This document shows, piece by piece, positions 33,501-43,447 of a DNA stretch of 64,000 bases (its first letter is position 1; each line of letters begins with the position of its first letter). The DNA is from Pyropia haitanensis (Eukaryota; Rhodophyta; Bangiophyceae; Bangiales; Bangiaceae). The notes beneath the pieces were generated by a model. It did no database searches, was not told the origin of the DNA, and saw only the letters and a list, made by a program, of their open reading frames with translations. The position numbers were made by a program, and so were the translations under genes. Location: assembly GCA_008729055.1 (NCBI GenBank), contig SDUX01000010.1:1751090-1815089 (forward strand), read 5' to 3'.

Positions 33501-36500
33501 GCGGTCGCCGTCGCCAGCCGGCTCACTCGCGTCGCAGACGTCGTGGGGTGGCCACCGCCCGTCCGTGGCGGCGGACGCTGGGGTGGCGGTAACGGCGGCG
33601 GCGGCGGCGGGTGGCGCCGACGCGCCGCCGCCGGCCACGACCGCTGAGCGCGGGCCGCCCGTGGCGACGGCGTCGGCGCCCGCCACCGACGGCACACGGC
33701 AACCGCTGGCGGCGGCGGCAGACAGCAGCACGGGGGAGGGCGCCGCCGCCGCCGCCACCGCCGCCGTCGTGGCACCAGCCGCGGCTGCACCCTCGCCGTG
33801 GGCGGCTCCCTCGCAGGGTCCCCCCGCAGGGGCGTCGTTCCCCCCCCCCCTTCCGGCGGCAACAGCAGGGGTGGGGGCGTCCGCCGGCTCCCCCCGTCCA
33901 CCGGCTTCCCTCGCAGGGTCGCCATGGGACGCAGCGCCGTGGGGCGCGCCGCCACCGGCCGCCGCCGCGGTGGGGGCGGCGTGGGACGCGCCGGCGTCTT
34001 GGGGCGCCGCGCCGCCGCCGACGGCGGGTGCGGCGGGGGGGCAGGCGGGCGCAGCCCCGCCGCCAGCCGACCCATGGGGCGCTCCGCCCGCCGTCCCGCC
34101 GCCCGCGCCAGAGGTGAAGGTGGCGGCAGACGGGGCGACGACGGCGGCACCCCCTGCCGCTGCCGCTGCCGTGGGCACCACCCCCGGCATGTCGCCGCCG
34201 GCTGTAGCCGCCGCGGAGAGACCGTCGGCGGGTCGGTGGGCGCCCGCCGGCCACCGTCCGCCACCACCAGCGTCTGGCGGGTGGGCGCCCGCGTCCCCGC
34301 CGGCGCTCCGGCCGGTGGGCGCCCCCACCGCCGCCTGGGGTAGCCCGCCTCCCGCGGCGTGGCGGCCGCTCCCCCCCGGCGGTGCCACGTCCTCACCGGT
34401 CGCCGCCGCGGGGGGTGCCGGTGGGGGGGGGAGCGGAGCCCCCGCCTGGGTGGTGTGATGGTGCCATTGGTGGGGGGGGCGCCGCTGGGACCGCCGCCAG
34501 CAGGCGCCTGGGCCGCCGCCGCCCCGGCCGGCGACGCCCCTCGGGCCGTCGGCGGGGTACCCGGCGGTGCCGCCGCGGTCGCGGCGTCTGCCGCGTCGCC
34601 GCTGCAGCGGCCGCCGCCGCAGCCGTGGGGCGCCCCTGCGCCTGCCGCCGCGGTCGCGTCGCCGGTACCGCCACCGCAGCCGTGGGGCGCCCCTACGCCT
34701 GCCGCAGTGAGTGCGTCGCCGCCGCCGCCGCCGCAGCCGTGGGGCGCCCCGCCGCTGCCTGCCGCCGCGGGCGGCTTTGTGTCGACCGCCCCGTGGACGA
34801 CCAGCACGGTCGCCCCGGGGGGGGAGGGATGGTGCCGCCGCCGGCTTCAGCGGCGCCGCCGCCGCTGCCGCCGCGGTCGCCGCTGCCGTGGGGGCCTGCC
34901 TCCGCGGCGGACGGGCACATCGCGCCGCCGCTGTCATTGCCGCCGCCGGCGCTTGGCGGCTTTGCCCCGTACGGGGCAACGTCTGGGGTGGCGGTGACAC
35001 CCCCCGACACGTCGGCGCCGTCGGCAGAAGCCGCCGCCACCGTCGCCGACGCCGCCACCGCCGCCGACGCCGACGCCGACGTCGACGCAGCCGCAGCCGC
35101 CACAGCCGTGGCCGACGCGCCGCTGGTGGACTGGACGGTGCTGTCAGCGGCGGGGGGGCTGGACCACCCGCCCGTGCCGGTGCTATCGTTTGGCTTTGGG
35201 GGGCGCGTGGTGGTGGTTTTCCCGGCGCCGCTGGCGGGCAAGACCCCGCCGCCGAGCGACGCGACCGGCGGCGACCGGCGCCCCAACGGTACCAGCGGGG
35301 GTGCCGACGCCGACGCTGACGCAGATGCAGACGCCGATGCGGACGCTGTCGCCGGCGCCGACACAGTCGCCGTCGCCGATTCCGTCACCGACGCCGCGTC
35401 GGTCGTGTCGGGCGGATCCGTCCGGCTCGCCGCTTCCCCCTCGCGCAGCGTCCGTGGCGCCGCCGCGTCGTTGGCGGCCGAGCCCCTCGATGAAGTCGAG
35501 ACGGCGCTCCTCACCGCCGCGGGCGTGTCGAGCGGCGCCGGTGGGGGGGGCGACGGCTTGGACTGGGGGGACGAGGCGGACGACGCGGGGCTGCTCCCCG
35601 ACGACGACGCGGCCCCCGCCGTCGCCTCCCGGCCGGGGCGGGTGTGTGTCTACGACGCAACGGCGCTGCGGCCGGCTGCGGCCGCCGATGGCGACGGCGA
35701 CGGCGGCGGCGACACGGACGCACAAGTGCTCGCGGCGGTCGTGCCGCCGCCATCGCCGCCGCCGTCGGCGGCCGTGTCCACGTCACCGACGCGGTCGTCG
35801 GCGGCAGCCGCCGCCGGCCTCGCGGCGTACGCGCGCATGGCCGACCGCCTGGCGGCGGCGGCCGTCGGCGGCGGCTCCCGCGCGTCGGCGTGGCGGGTGC
35901 TCGCGGCGGCGTGTCGGCACCCTGGGGACCTCGCTGCCGCCGCGCCCGCGGCGCTGTGCCCCGTCGTAGACCCGCCCGGCGACCGCGGCGCCGCCGCCGA
36001 CGGGGCCGACAACGACGGCGACGCCGTCGACGGGGGCGTCGAGTACCGCAAGGACGACGACGCGGTCGGCGGGGCCGCCGCCACAGCGGGCGCCGTCGGC
36101 TGCCCGCTGCGCCCGCTGACGCGGCGGCCGACGGCGGCCGCAGCGGCGGCGACCGCCGCGGACGTGGAGGCCCACCTCACCGCCGGGGACTTGGCCGCCG
36201 CGGCGGCCGCGGCCGAGGCGGGCGGCCACTGGGCGCTCGCGCTGGTCGTCGCGTCGCTGGCCGGTGGCGGCGCCTACGCCGCCGCCGTCCGCCGCTACGC
36301 CGACGCGCGTCTCGACGGCGGCGCACCGCTGCGGGCGCTCGTGGACGTTGTCGCTGCCGCCGAGGGGGGGGCGGCGTCGGCGCCGCCGCGGCGTTGGCGG
36401 CCACCCGCGACGGCGGCGGCAGCGGCGGGCTGGTGGGAGGCCACCGCCGCGACGCTGGTGGTGGCGGACTCGGCCGGGGGGCTTGCCGCGCTGGGTGACG

Positions 36501-38546
36501 AGCTCGCCGTGGACGACACGGTCGCCGCGCACGTGTGCTACCTGCTGGCTGACGCGATCACGGGCGGCGGCGGCAGTGGCGGCCGGCTGCTGGGCGGCGA
36601 CCGTCCCGTGGGGGCGTTTGGGGTGGCCCCTGGCGGCGGCAGCGGCGCCGCCGCCGCCGCCGTCATGGACGCGGCCGCCGCGGCCGCGACGGTGGTGTGG
36701 GTGGCGGCGGTGGGGGGGGACGCGGCGGCGGGCGCGGCGGCCGCCGCCGCCGCCACCCATGCGCGGGTGGTGCTGGCGGTGGGGCTCGCCGCCACGGGCC
36801 GGCTGCGCGTGGCGCTCGCGTATGCCGAGGCGGCGGTTGACGGCGCCGCCGTCGCCGCCGCCACCGCCGCCGCCGCCACCGACACTGTCGACACGGCCGA
36901 CGTTGCCAGCGACGCGGCGGTCGCGCCGCGCCCGCCGCCACCACCGGCCGGGGTGGCGGCCGCCGCGGCGGCGGCGGCCGACCTGGAAGCCCGCCTGCGG
37001 CGGGCGCTCGGCCTCGCCGGCGACCGGCCGCCGCCGTCGCCGCCACGCCGCGGCGGCGCGGCCGACGCCGCGGGCAGCGTCGCCGCCGCCGCCGCGGCGG
37101 ACCTGCCACCCGCCGCAGCGTCCGGCGCGGGCGCGGCGCGGCGGCGCCTCGGCCGCTCTCTGTCGAGCCTCTTCCCCGCATCGTCATCGTCGGTCGCGGC
37201 GGCCGCCGCCGCGGCCGCCGCGGCGCCCGCCGCGGCGGCAGCGGCGGTGGCGGCGGTGGCCACCGCCGGCGGTGGGGGTGGTGGGGGTGGTGGGGCTGGC
37301 GGCGGCGGCCGGCGGGGCCTGGCGCGCAACCCGCGGAGCTGGGACTCGTTTGTCGACTCGACGGTCAAGGCGCTGGTCGGCTCGGAGGGGGGCGAGCCGC
37401 CCGCGGCCGCACCCGCTGGCCCACCAGCCCCACCCCTACCGCCGCCGGCGCAGCCCGCCGACGCGACCGCGGCGGCGGCAGGTGGCGACGCGCCGCCGGT
37501 CGGACCGGCTGGCCCGTCGGCGGCGTCGGCGGCGTGGGGTGGGGCGGACGGGGGGGGGGGGGGGTGGGCCGCCGCGCCCGCCGTAGCGGCGCCCGACGGT
37601 GCCGGCGGCGGCGGCGGCGGCGGCGGCTGGGGTGGCCACATCGGGGGCGGGGGGTGGAGCGATGCGGGGAGCGCCACGGGGAGCGCCGCGGGGAGTGCCG
37701 CGGGGAGCGCCGCGGGGAGTGCCGCGGCAAGTGCTGCGGGGAGCGACGCCGGCAGCGACGCGGGCAGCGGCGGCGGCAGCGGCGGAGGGGGCGGCGGGGG
37801 GGGCCGCGGCAGCGGCAGTGCGGCGGGCGGGTGGGGCGGTGGCCGCACCGCCACCGGGGGTGCGGCCGGTGCCGCCGGCGCGGGTGCTGCCGCGGCCGTC
37901 CCTCCCCCCAAAGCCAAGGACCCGCCGCCGCCGACGGGCGCCCGCCGGCGGCGGTCGTCGCTCGCGTCGCTGCTCGCGGTGTTCAAGCCCAACGTGAAGC
38001 AGGCGCACATGGGCGACGCGAACGCCTTCACCTGGGACCCGGTCGCCCGCCGGTGGGTCGTGCCGGGCGAGGAGCCCGACGACGATGCGCCGCCGCCGCT
38101 GCCGCCGCCGCCGCCATCGTTTGTCGCGGCGAGGGGGGCGGGGGGGGGGAGGGGGGGGGGGGGGGGCGCTGTCGCCGTCCGTATCCATGCCGGCGCTGCC
38201 GCTGGGGCGTGACGCACCCGCCGCCGCCGCTGGCGGTGGCGGTGGCGGTGGCGGTGGCGGTGGCGGTGGCGACGGCGCCATCGATGGCGGCGGGGGCGGG
38301 GCTGGGGGTGGGGGTGGCGGCCGCCCGTCGGCGGGCCTCCCCCCCGCCCGCCATCAGGCCGCAGCGCCGGCAACATGTACTCGGCGGGCCGCCGCGGGCC
38401 GCCGCGCAGCCGCTACGTCGACACGCTCGGCGGCGGGGGGGGGGCGGGGGGGGGGGGGGGCGCCGTGGCCCACGGCGGCCGCCCGCCGCTGCCGCCGGGA
38501 CGGCCAGGCGTGCGCGTGTTCACGCCGGTGCTGCCGGCGGCGCCGG

Positions 38547-38581
<35 letters not shown>

Positions 38582-38596
38582 CCGGCGGGGGCGTAA
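27513..38596 (+). CDS. SEC16: Sec16, COPII ER-exit-site scaffold, with very long Trp-repeat N-terminus; frame-broken
   Basis: Sec16 organises COPII coat assembly at ER exit sites. The diagnostic part is C-terminal. The central conserved domain (about 35130-36900) begins with LSFGFGGRVVVVFP and includes an ACE1-type solenoid: GGHWALALVVASLAGG, then WWEATAATLVVAD, then TVAAHVCYLLADAITGG, and HARVVLAVGLAATGRL. After low-complexity sequence come NPRSWDSFVDSTVKALVG (about 37330), the C-terminal motif AHMGDANAFTWDPVARRWV (about 38000-38060) and the terminal RSRYVDTLGG (about 38408), as in other Sec16 proteins. The ATG at 27513 (MDRRPRLSRPAS) leads to about 2,000 disordered residues with more than 30 Trp-centred repeats. 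The frame changes at G or C runs near 28220-28230, 32031-32054, 34423-34458, 34817-34824, 38137-38167 and about 38350, mostly equal to one missing base. At about 3,690 residues it is longer than the roughly 2,200-2,400 of large animal Sec16. Confidence 0.87.
30130..34790 (+). repeat. Tryptophan-centred protein repeats in Sec16
   Basis: Coding repeats of three kinds. GWDxxGG units occur at about 30150-30480. APWDV-type units (consensus xAPWDVxPPAAxDG) recur at roughly 40-45-base or longer spacing at about 30960-32880. PQPWGAP units occur at about 34620-34760. A separate motif, WDVDxFAPP, occurs three times (about 30457, 32078, 32945). The Trp codon and its neighbours are conserved while the linkers vary, which suggests selection on the motif rather than a fresh DNA repeat. 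Confidence 0.85.
37663..37785 (+). repeat. 12-bp tandem repeat coding GSAA in Sec16
   Basis: About nine units of roughly GGGAGCGCCGCG encode GSAT/GSAA/GSDA repeats and then pass into a GGGS stretch. The unit length is a multiple of three, so the frame is kept. Confidence 0.85.
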
Positions 38597-38656
38597 CTCT
38601 GGAAGGTGGGCGTGGGGAGGGAAGGGGGGGGTGACCGGATGGGGTGGGGTGGCCGG

Positions 38657-38752
38657 TGGGCGGAAGGGAAGCAGGGGGGGTGGGCGGAAGGGAAGCAGGG
38701 GGGGTGGGCGGAAGGGAAGCAGGGGGGGTGGGCGCAAGGGAAGCAGGGGGGG
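38657..38752 (+). repeat. 24-bp minisatellite, four copies
   Basis: Four nearly identical units starting with TGGGCGGAAGGGAAGCAGG at 38657, 38681, 38705 and 38729; the fourth has one substitution. The open plus frame would read GGWAEGKQ four times, but the array lies after the Sec16 stop and is probably untranslated. Confidence 0.95.
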
Positions 38753-38809
38753 TGGGCGGCCTGGCCTGGGAGCCGGGGGGGTGGTGTGCAGCCGGTTGCG
38801 TGTGTGCTG

Positions 38810-38822
38810 TTTTTTTTTTTTT
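38810..38822 (+). terminator. Candidate T-rich 3'-end signal after Sec16
   Basis: Thirteen T about 215 bases after the Sec16 stop. It is one of a series of similar tracts after genes in this window. Confidence 0.25.
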
Positions 38823-39206
38823 GGCGAGCGCGGCGCGTATGCCTTGCCGTTGTGTCCTTGGGGCGTGTGGGGGGAACGGCGGACCGCAAGGGGAGGTGCG
38901 CGCGTCGCTGCGAGGCGGCCCCGGCGCCGACCCCCCCCCCCCCTCATCAATCCCCCCACTGCGGCGGCAGCGGGGGTGGGGGGGCGGCCACGGCGGCGGC
39001 GCGCGCGCACGCCTGGCGGGGGACGGTGCCGCCATGCAGGGTCGTGGGTGGCGGGGTCGTCGGTGGCCGAGGGGGGCTGTCGGCCGCGCCCTCCCCCCTC
39101 CCCGTGCCTTTGCCCTCCACCCCCCCGTTCCCCTCCTCGTGGAGGTCCCTCGTCCGTCCAAAGGGGTTTCCCACCCCCTGCGTCCCCCTCCCGCCACGAC
39201 ACCTGC

Positions 39207-39480
39207 TCACGGTCGCGTGTACAGGTCCTCCTCAGCCAGCGGAGACTCCCCCGCCTCCCCCTCCTGCCGCCCCCCCCCACCTCTGCCGCCAGCCGGCGGC
39301 GCCACTGGGGCGGCGGCACCTCTGGCCGGAGCACCTCCACCGCCACGACGCCGTCGTGCTCGAGCACCACCACCAGCTCCACGTCCGGGTCGTACGCACC
39401 CACCGCGGCGGTCACGTCCGCGACCGTCGCCGCCACCTCCGCCTCCGTCGACGCCGCCGCACCCCCCCCCCCCCCCCCCC

Positions 39481-39512
<32 letters not shown>

Positions 39513-39990
39513 ACACGGCCGAGCGGCCGGTGAGGGCCGCCGCGACGCCGTCAGCGGCCACGTACACCCACCGCGCGTCCGCCGCGGCGCGGCCACCCCC
39601 CGACGTGACGAGCAGCGCGCCACGGCCGGCGGCGGCGGCGCCGGCCGCCGCGGCGGCGGCGAGGCGCGGGCCCGCCGCTGCTAGCAGCCGACCGCGGGTG
39701 AGGAGGAAGGCGCGAGCGGCGGCGGTGGGGGGGGCGGCAGCGGTAGGTGGGGGGGGGGGGGGGCGCCGCCTGCCGGGCTACCCGCGGACGCCACCACCAC
39801 GGTCAGGGCGGGGGGGGGGGGGGGGGCGGCCCGCCGTGCCGCCGCTGCCGCCGCCGCCGCCGGCTGGCCGGCCGGCAGGTCCGCACCGGGGCGTGGGCAC
39901 CGGCGCGGGTGGGGGCGCCCGCGGGGGTGGTGGGTGGTGGGGGTGGCGGCGGGGAGGGGCGGGAGGAACGCGGGGGGGGGACGCGACGCT
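39207..39990 (-). CDS. Hypothetical small protein, possibly roadblock/LC7-like, frame-broken
   Basis: Not firmly recognised. The minus strand reads ALTVVVASAGSPAG (about 39790), ARAFLLTRGRLLAAAGPR (about 39710), GALLVTSGGG, ARWVYVAADGVAAALTG, an Ala/Gly linker, then EVAATVADVTAAVGAYDP, VELVVVLEHDGVVAVEVL and, after a frame change in a C run (about 39266-39277), an acidic end, EAGESPLAEEDLYTRP, with the stop at 39207. An alternation of two strand-like segments, a helix and a final hairpin recalls roadblock/LC7 proteins such as LAMTOR subunits; this is a fold impression, not a match. Another frame change near 39740 is needed to reach the N-terminal part. The start codon is unknown. The gene converges on Sec16. 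Confidence 0.35.
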
Positions 39991-40516
39991 CCATCGGGAA
40001 CCGCCGGCGCTGCGCAAGGAGAAGAGGGGGGGGGAGGGAACGGGCAGCGCGGGTGGGGGGTGAGGGCGGGTGCGTCAACGGGGTCGCAGCGGGGACGCCG
40101 GGGGGGGGGGGGGGGGGGGTTGGAAGGGGGGAAGAGGGGAAGAAGATGGGGGTAGGGTCGACGGCGGTGCCGCGGCTGTTCTGCTGTCCGCGAGGGCGAT
40201 GCGGACGATCTTCGACAAGATACAGCCGGCAGCGCGGCCCTTTTGGAATTTTTCTTCATTTTCAGCATGGAAAGAGGCGCTCAACAGAAAAACACGATCA
40301 AAATCTTGCAGAGGGTCAGCTTTTGGGCCGCGTAAAAGCTGGAACGACGAAGATTTCATCAACAAAAGCCGGTGGCCAATCAAGCGTATGACATCATGTA
40401 CTGGGATGTACTGTACGGGGCCGCATGAGGGGGCCGACTGTCAAGGAACAACGCTCAACCTTCTTTGGGCCGAATCCCCTTTGGTCCGCCCCCCAACAGA
40501 GGTAATGGCAGAGTCG

Positions 40517-40549
40517 GATCCGACCCTTCGAGAATCCGACCCTGCATAC
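40517..40549 (+). repeat. Left copy of a short direct repeat around TCCGACCCTT
   Basis: GATCCGACCCTT, a short spacer, then GAGAATCCGACC and GCATAC. A similar arrangement in the same orientation lies at 45859-45897. The pair brackets the inverted duplication and its C/G-rich flanks. Confidence 0.5.
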
Positions 40550-41330
40550 ACGGATTCCATTGGCTGCCAAATCGACTGACAGTACATGGACCACCACCAA
40601 CCGGCTTAGATCACGGTGCTATAACTCGCAGAAACGGGATTTGGGATCTTCTGACAGCGACGCCAGCAGCACACACGTATGGCTTCTCACCTACTTGCAG
40701 TTACTTACGCCGACCTGTACTGGGCACCTCCATTACTCTACCCTGCGGTGGCGCGTCCCTGTTCCCGCCACCGACGTCCCGCCAGCGGCTGCCACCCCCC
40801 CCCCCTCCCCGCCCCCCCGCCCCGCCGCCAGCACGCCGGCCGGCGCTGACCGTGCTGCCGGCCCCCCCCCGCCCCCGTCACGGGCAGCCACCCCAGCCCC
40901 GCATGCCACGAGCTGCCTCCCGTGCTCCTCTGCCACGCGCTGCGCCCCCCGCCACCGCGGCCCACACCCGCCGCCGCCGCGGCCGCCGCGGCGGCCGCCG
41001 CCGTCCGCCGCCACGGCCGCCGCCGCCGCTGCCGCCGCCCCCGCCGCCGCGGCCACCGCCGCCGCCGCCCGCCACCGCCGCCGTCGCCGCCGCCACGGCT
41101 GCTGCGGCGGGCGGCGGCCGCCGCCGCCGCCGCCGCCCCCGCGGCCACTCGCCGCCGTTGCCGCCGCCGCCGCGACCCCCACCGCCGACGCCGCCGCCCG
41201 CCGCCGCCGCCACCGCCGCCGCCGCCGCCCGCCGCCGCCGCCGCCCGCCGCCGCGGCCCCCACCGCCTCCGCCCCCGCGGCTGCGGGCTTCTACCGCCCC
41301 GGCTGCCGCCGCCGCTGCCGCCGTTGCTGC

Positions 41331-41908
41331 CGGCCGCCGGCCGCCTACCTGGCCGGCCGCCGGCCGCCTGCCGCCCGGACTGCCGCCCCGGCCGCCGCCG
41401 CCGCGGCCGCCGCCGCCGCATCCGCCGGTTGGCCGCCGTCGCGGCTGCCGCTGCCGCCACCGCCGCCGCCGCCGGTCGCCTCCCTGGCCGGGGGCGGCCG
41501 CCCCCGCCGGCCGGCCGCCGGTCCGGCCCCCGGCAGCCGCCGCTGCCGCCGGGTACCGCCGCCGGCATGCTGCCGCCGCTGGCGGGCTGCCGCCGCCGGC
41601 CGCCTGCTTGGCCGGCCGCCGGCCGCCTGCCGCCCGGGCTGCCGCCCCAGCCGCCACCCCCGCCGCCGCCGCCCTCACCGGGTTACTGCCACCCCGGCTG
41701 CCGCTGCCGCTGCCGCCGTTGCTGCCGGTCGCCGCCAGCAGGCTGCCGCCGCCAAAGGGCTGCCGCCGCCTGCCTTTTGCCGCCAATCGCGGGCTACCAT
41801 TGTCGGCCAGCTGCCCGGCCGGCCGCTGGCCGGCTGCCGCCCCGGCCGCTGTCACCATCGCCGCCGCCCCTGCCGGTTGGCTACCGCTGCGGCTGCCGCT
41901 GCCGCCTC
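41331..41908 (+). repeat. Degenerate minisatellite, about three units of 210-260 bp
   Basis: Units starting near 41331, 41592 and 41800 share GGCCGGCCGCCGGCCGCC-type sequence, then CTGCCGCCCGG, then GGTTGGC or GGTTACTGCC and CTGCCGCTGCCGCC. The units differ by substitutions and length. Confidence 0.6.
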
Positions 41909-42180
41909 CGCTGTCGCTGCCGGCCGCTGCCGCTTCGCCCGCCACGGCAGCGCCGGCCGCCCCCATCGCCCTTTGCCACCGCTGCCCCCGCTGCCTCTGC
42001 CGCCACCGCTCGCCATCGCCGCTGCCGCGGCCCCCGCCGCCGCAGTGGCGGCTGGCGCCGCCGCCCCCGCTCTCGCTGCGGCGGCAATGGCTGCCGCCGC
42101 CGCCGCCCCCTGCCGCCGCTGCCCCCGTGGCGGCAGCGGCCGCCGCCGTGCGGGGGGAGGGGTCAGCAGCCACGCTGCTT

Positions 42181-43440
42181 GTACGCAGAGATATGTAAGA
42201 AAACTCATACCCCACGATTATTCGATGTGGATACAAAAGTACATATACCTCAGACTTGACGCACATCTCTCTGCCTGTTTGGCGAATCAAGTGTCCCGTA
42301 CCTCTGTTCTGATAGGCTGTCACACGATAATAACTGCAAATCTGTGACAGTCAAGACTAAACTTACTCTTGCTGAACATGAGAGTACCACATTTGGAAAA
42401 ACACCCATCCTGGTCAACGACTTGCAAATGGCAACTCTCAACTGTTGAAGCGCCGGCGCCCGACGCCCCCCTCCACCTCGCCCGGTCGCACGCTTCACCA
42501 CTTCCTCGCCACCGAGCAGGCCAGGTGGGCCCTCAAGCCTTATTTACTTGCTCTATACAGTCTTGAGTGCGGGTCTGCAGACATCTGCGAGAGCACATCT
42601 CCGAACGACCGCATGGAGGGGCGCCATGTCTTCACCATTCCCCCTGGGTATTGCAGCTCAGCGGCGTCTGTGACGGTGAAACAGTGTTCAATATGGCTCT
42701 ATGGACATCCTGACGTTTGTAAGCCTGCAGAACGCAATCGTTTGTTCAGACAGTGCTAGAAAGTGCCTCCCGTCTGCTTCTTTGTCATCCGCTGTGCAGT
42801 ATGGACCTGAGTATAGAGTGCATGAGAGCCCATACCGTGGGAAGAGGTAGTCATATTTGGGTAACATGATCACGCTGAATCTATTGGTGCGCACATCTGG
42901 CGTCGTGCACCCGTACGGCCGACAGGAATGTCGAGAGGCTGGGTGGCAGAAGCGCTATAGGCGCCCGCTCTGAGCGCTTTTGAGCATAATGGGTCTACTT
43001 TGATTAGTGAACGCTGAGAGCAGAGGTACCTGTTGGCCATTGTGCCGTAAAAATGCAAAGAAAGCACTGTGCAGTTCGCCCATTGGTGACTGACTAACTG
43101 CTGATACGGTGGTATGCACTGTGGCGCCGCTGGAAGCGCCAACAGCGTCGTTGAGAGTGCAAAAAGCTGTGGAGGTAGCTGAATACACTGTCTAGATCTG
43201 ATAGATGTAGTTTTTGAAGGATGAGAGCACTGTGGGGTGTTGGACGGCCTGTCGCGGCTACCTGTCCAGATTGGACATTTTGGGGGCCCATATGACCCTT
43301 TTCTCGACGTTTGCGACACTTTCTGAGCACATAGTCGTGCTCAGCGTCATCGACTTAGTCTGATGGGAACATCTACAGAAATTTTTGCTTCACTTTCTGA
43401 AACGCGTTGTAGCGGCGTGTGACGCATTGCACCGAAGTGT
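42181..43440 (+). repeat. Left arm of a large inverted duplication (centre 43444)
   Basis: Imperfect reverse complement of 43448-44705. Paired landmarks keep a constant coordinate sum of about 86,884-86,888: TACGCAGAG (42182) with CTCTGCGTG (44696); ACCCATCCTGG (42403) with CCAGGATGGGT (44471); GTGACGGTGAAAC (42670) with GTTTCACCGTCAC (44201); and a segment around 43218-43262 with 43610-43660. Encoded peptides correspond too: plus-strand RLDAHLSACLANQVS here against minus-strand RLDSHLLAYLANPMS in the other arm. Stops and frame changes show decay. The arm reads towards the centre on the plus strand. Confidence 0.88.
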
Positions 43441-43447
43441 GCGCAGG

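Larger units (their letters stand above)
38597..39206. other. Convergent intergenic region
   Basis: Lies between the Sec16 stop and the stop of the minus-strand gene at 39207. It contains a 24-bp minisatellite, a T tract and GC-rich sequence. No gene is supported. Confidence 0.5.
39991..42180. other. Intergenic: AT-richer segment followed by C-rich repeat block
   Basis: 40.2-40.75 kb has balanced composition and no gene; 40.8-42.17 kb is C-rich and low in complexity. Open frames through the block give only Pro, Ala and Arg repeats. The block ends where the inverted duplication begins. Confidence 0.5.

Noticed and set aside
40465..42347. Plus-strand frames of about 450-600 codons in the C-rich block
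   Set aside because: Pro/Ala/Arg repeats from a degenerate minisatellite. Only the last 45 codons of one frame resemble protein, and those belong to the left palindrome arm.
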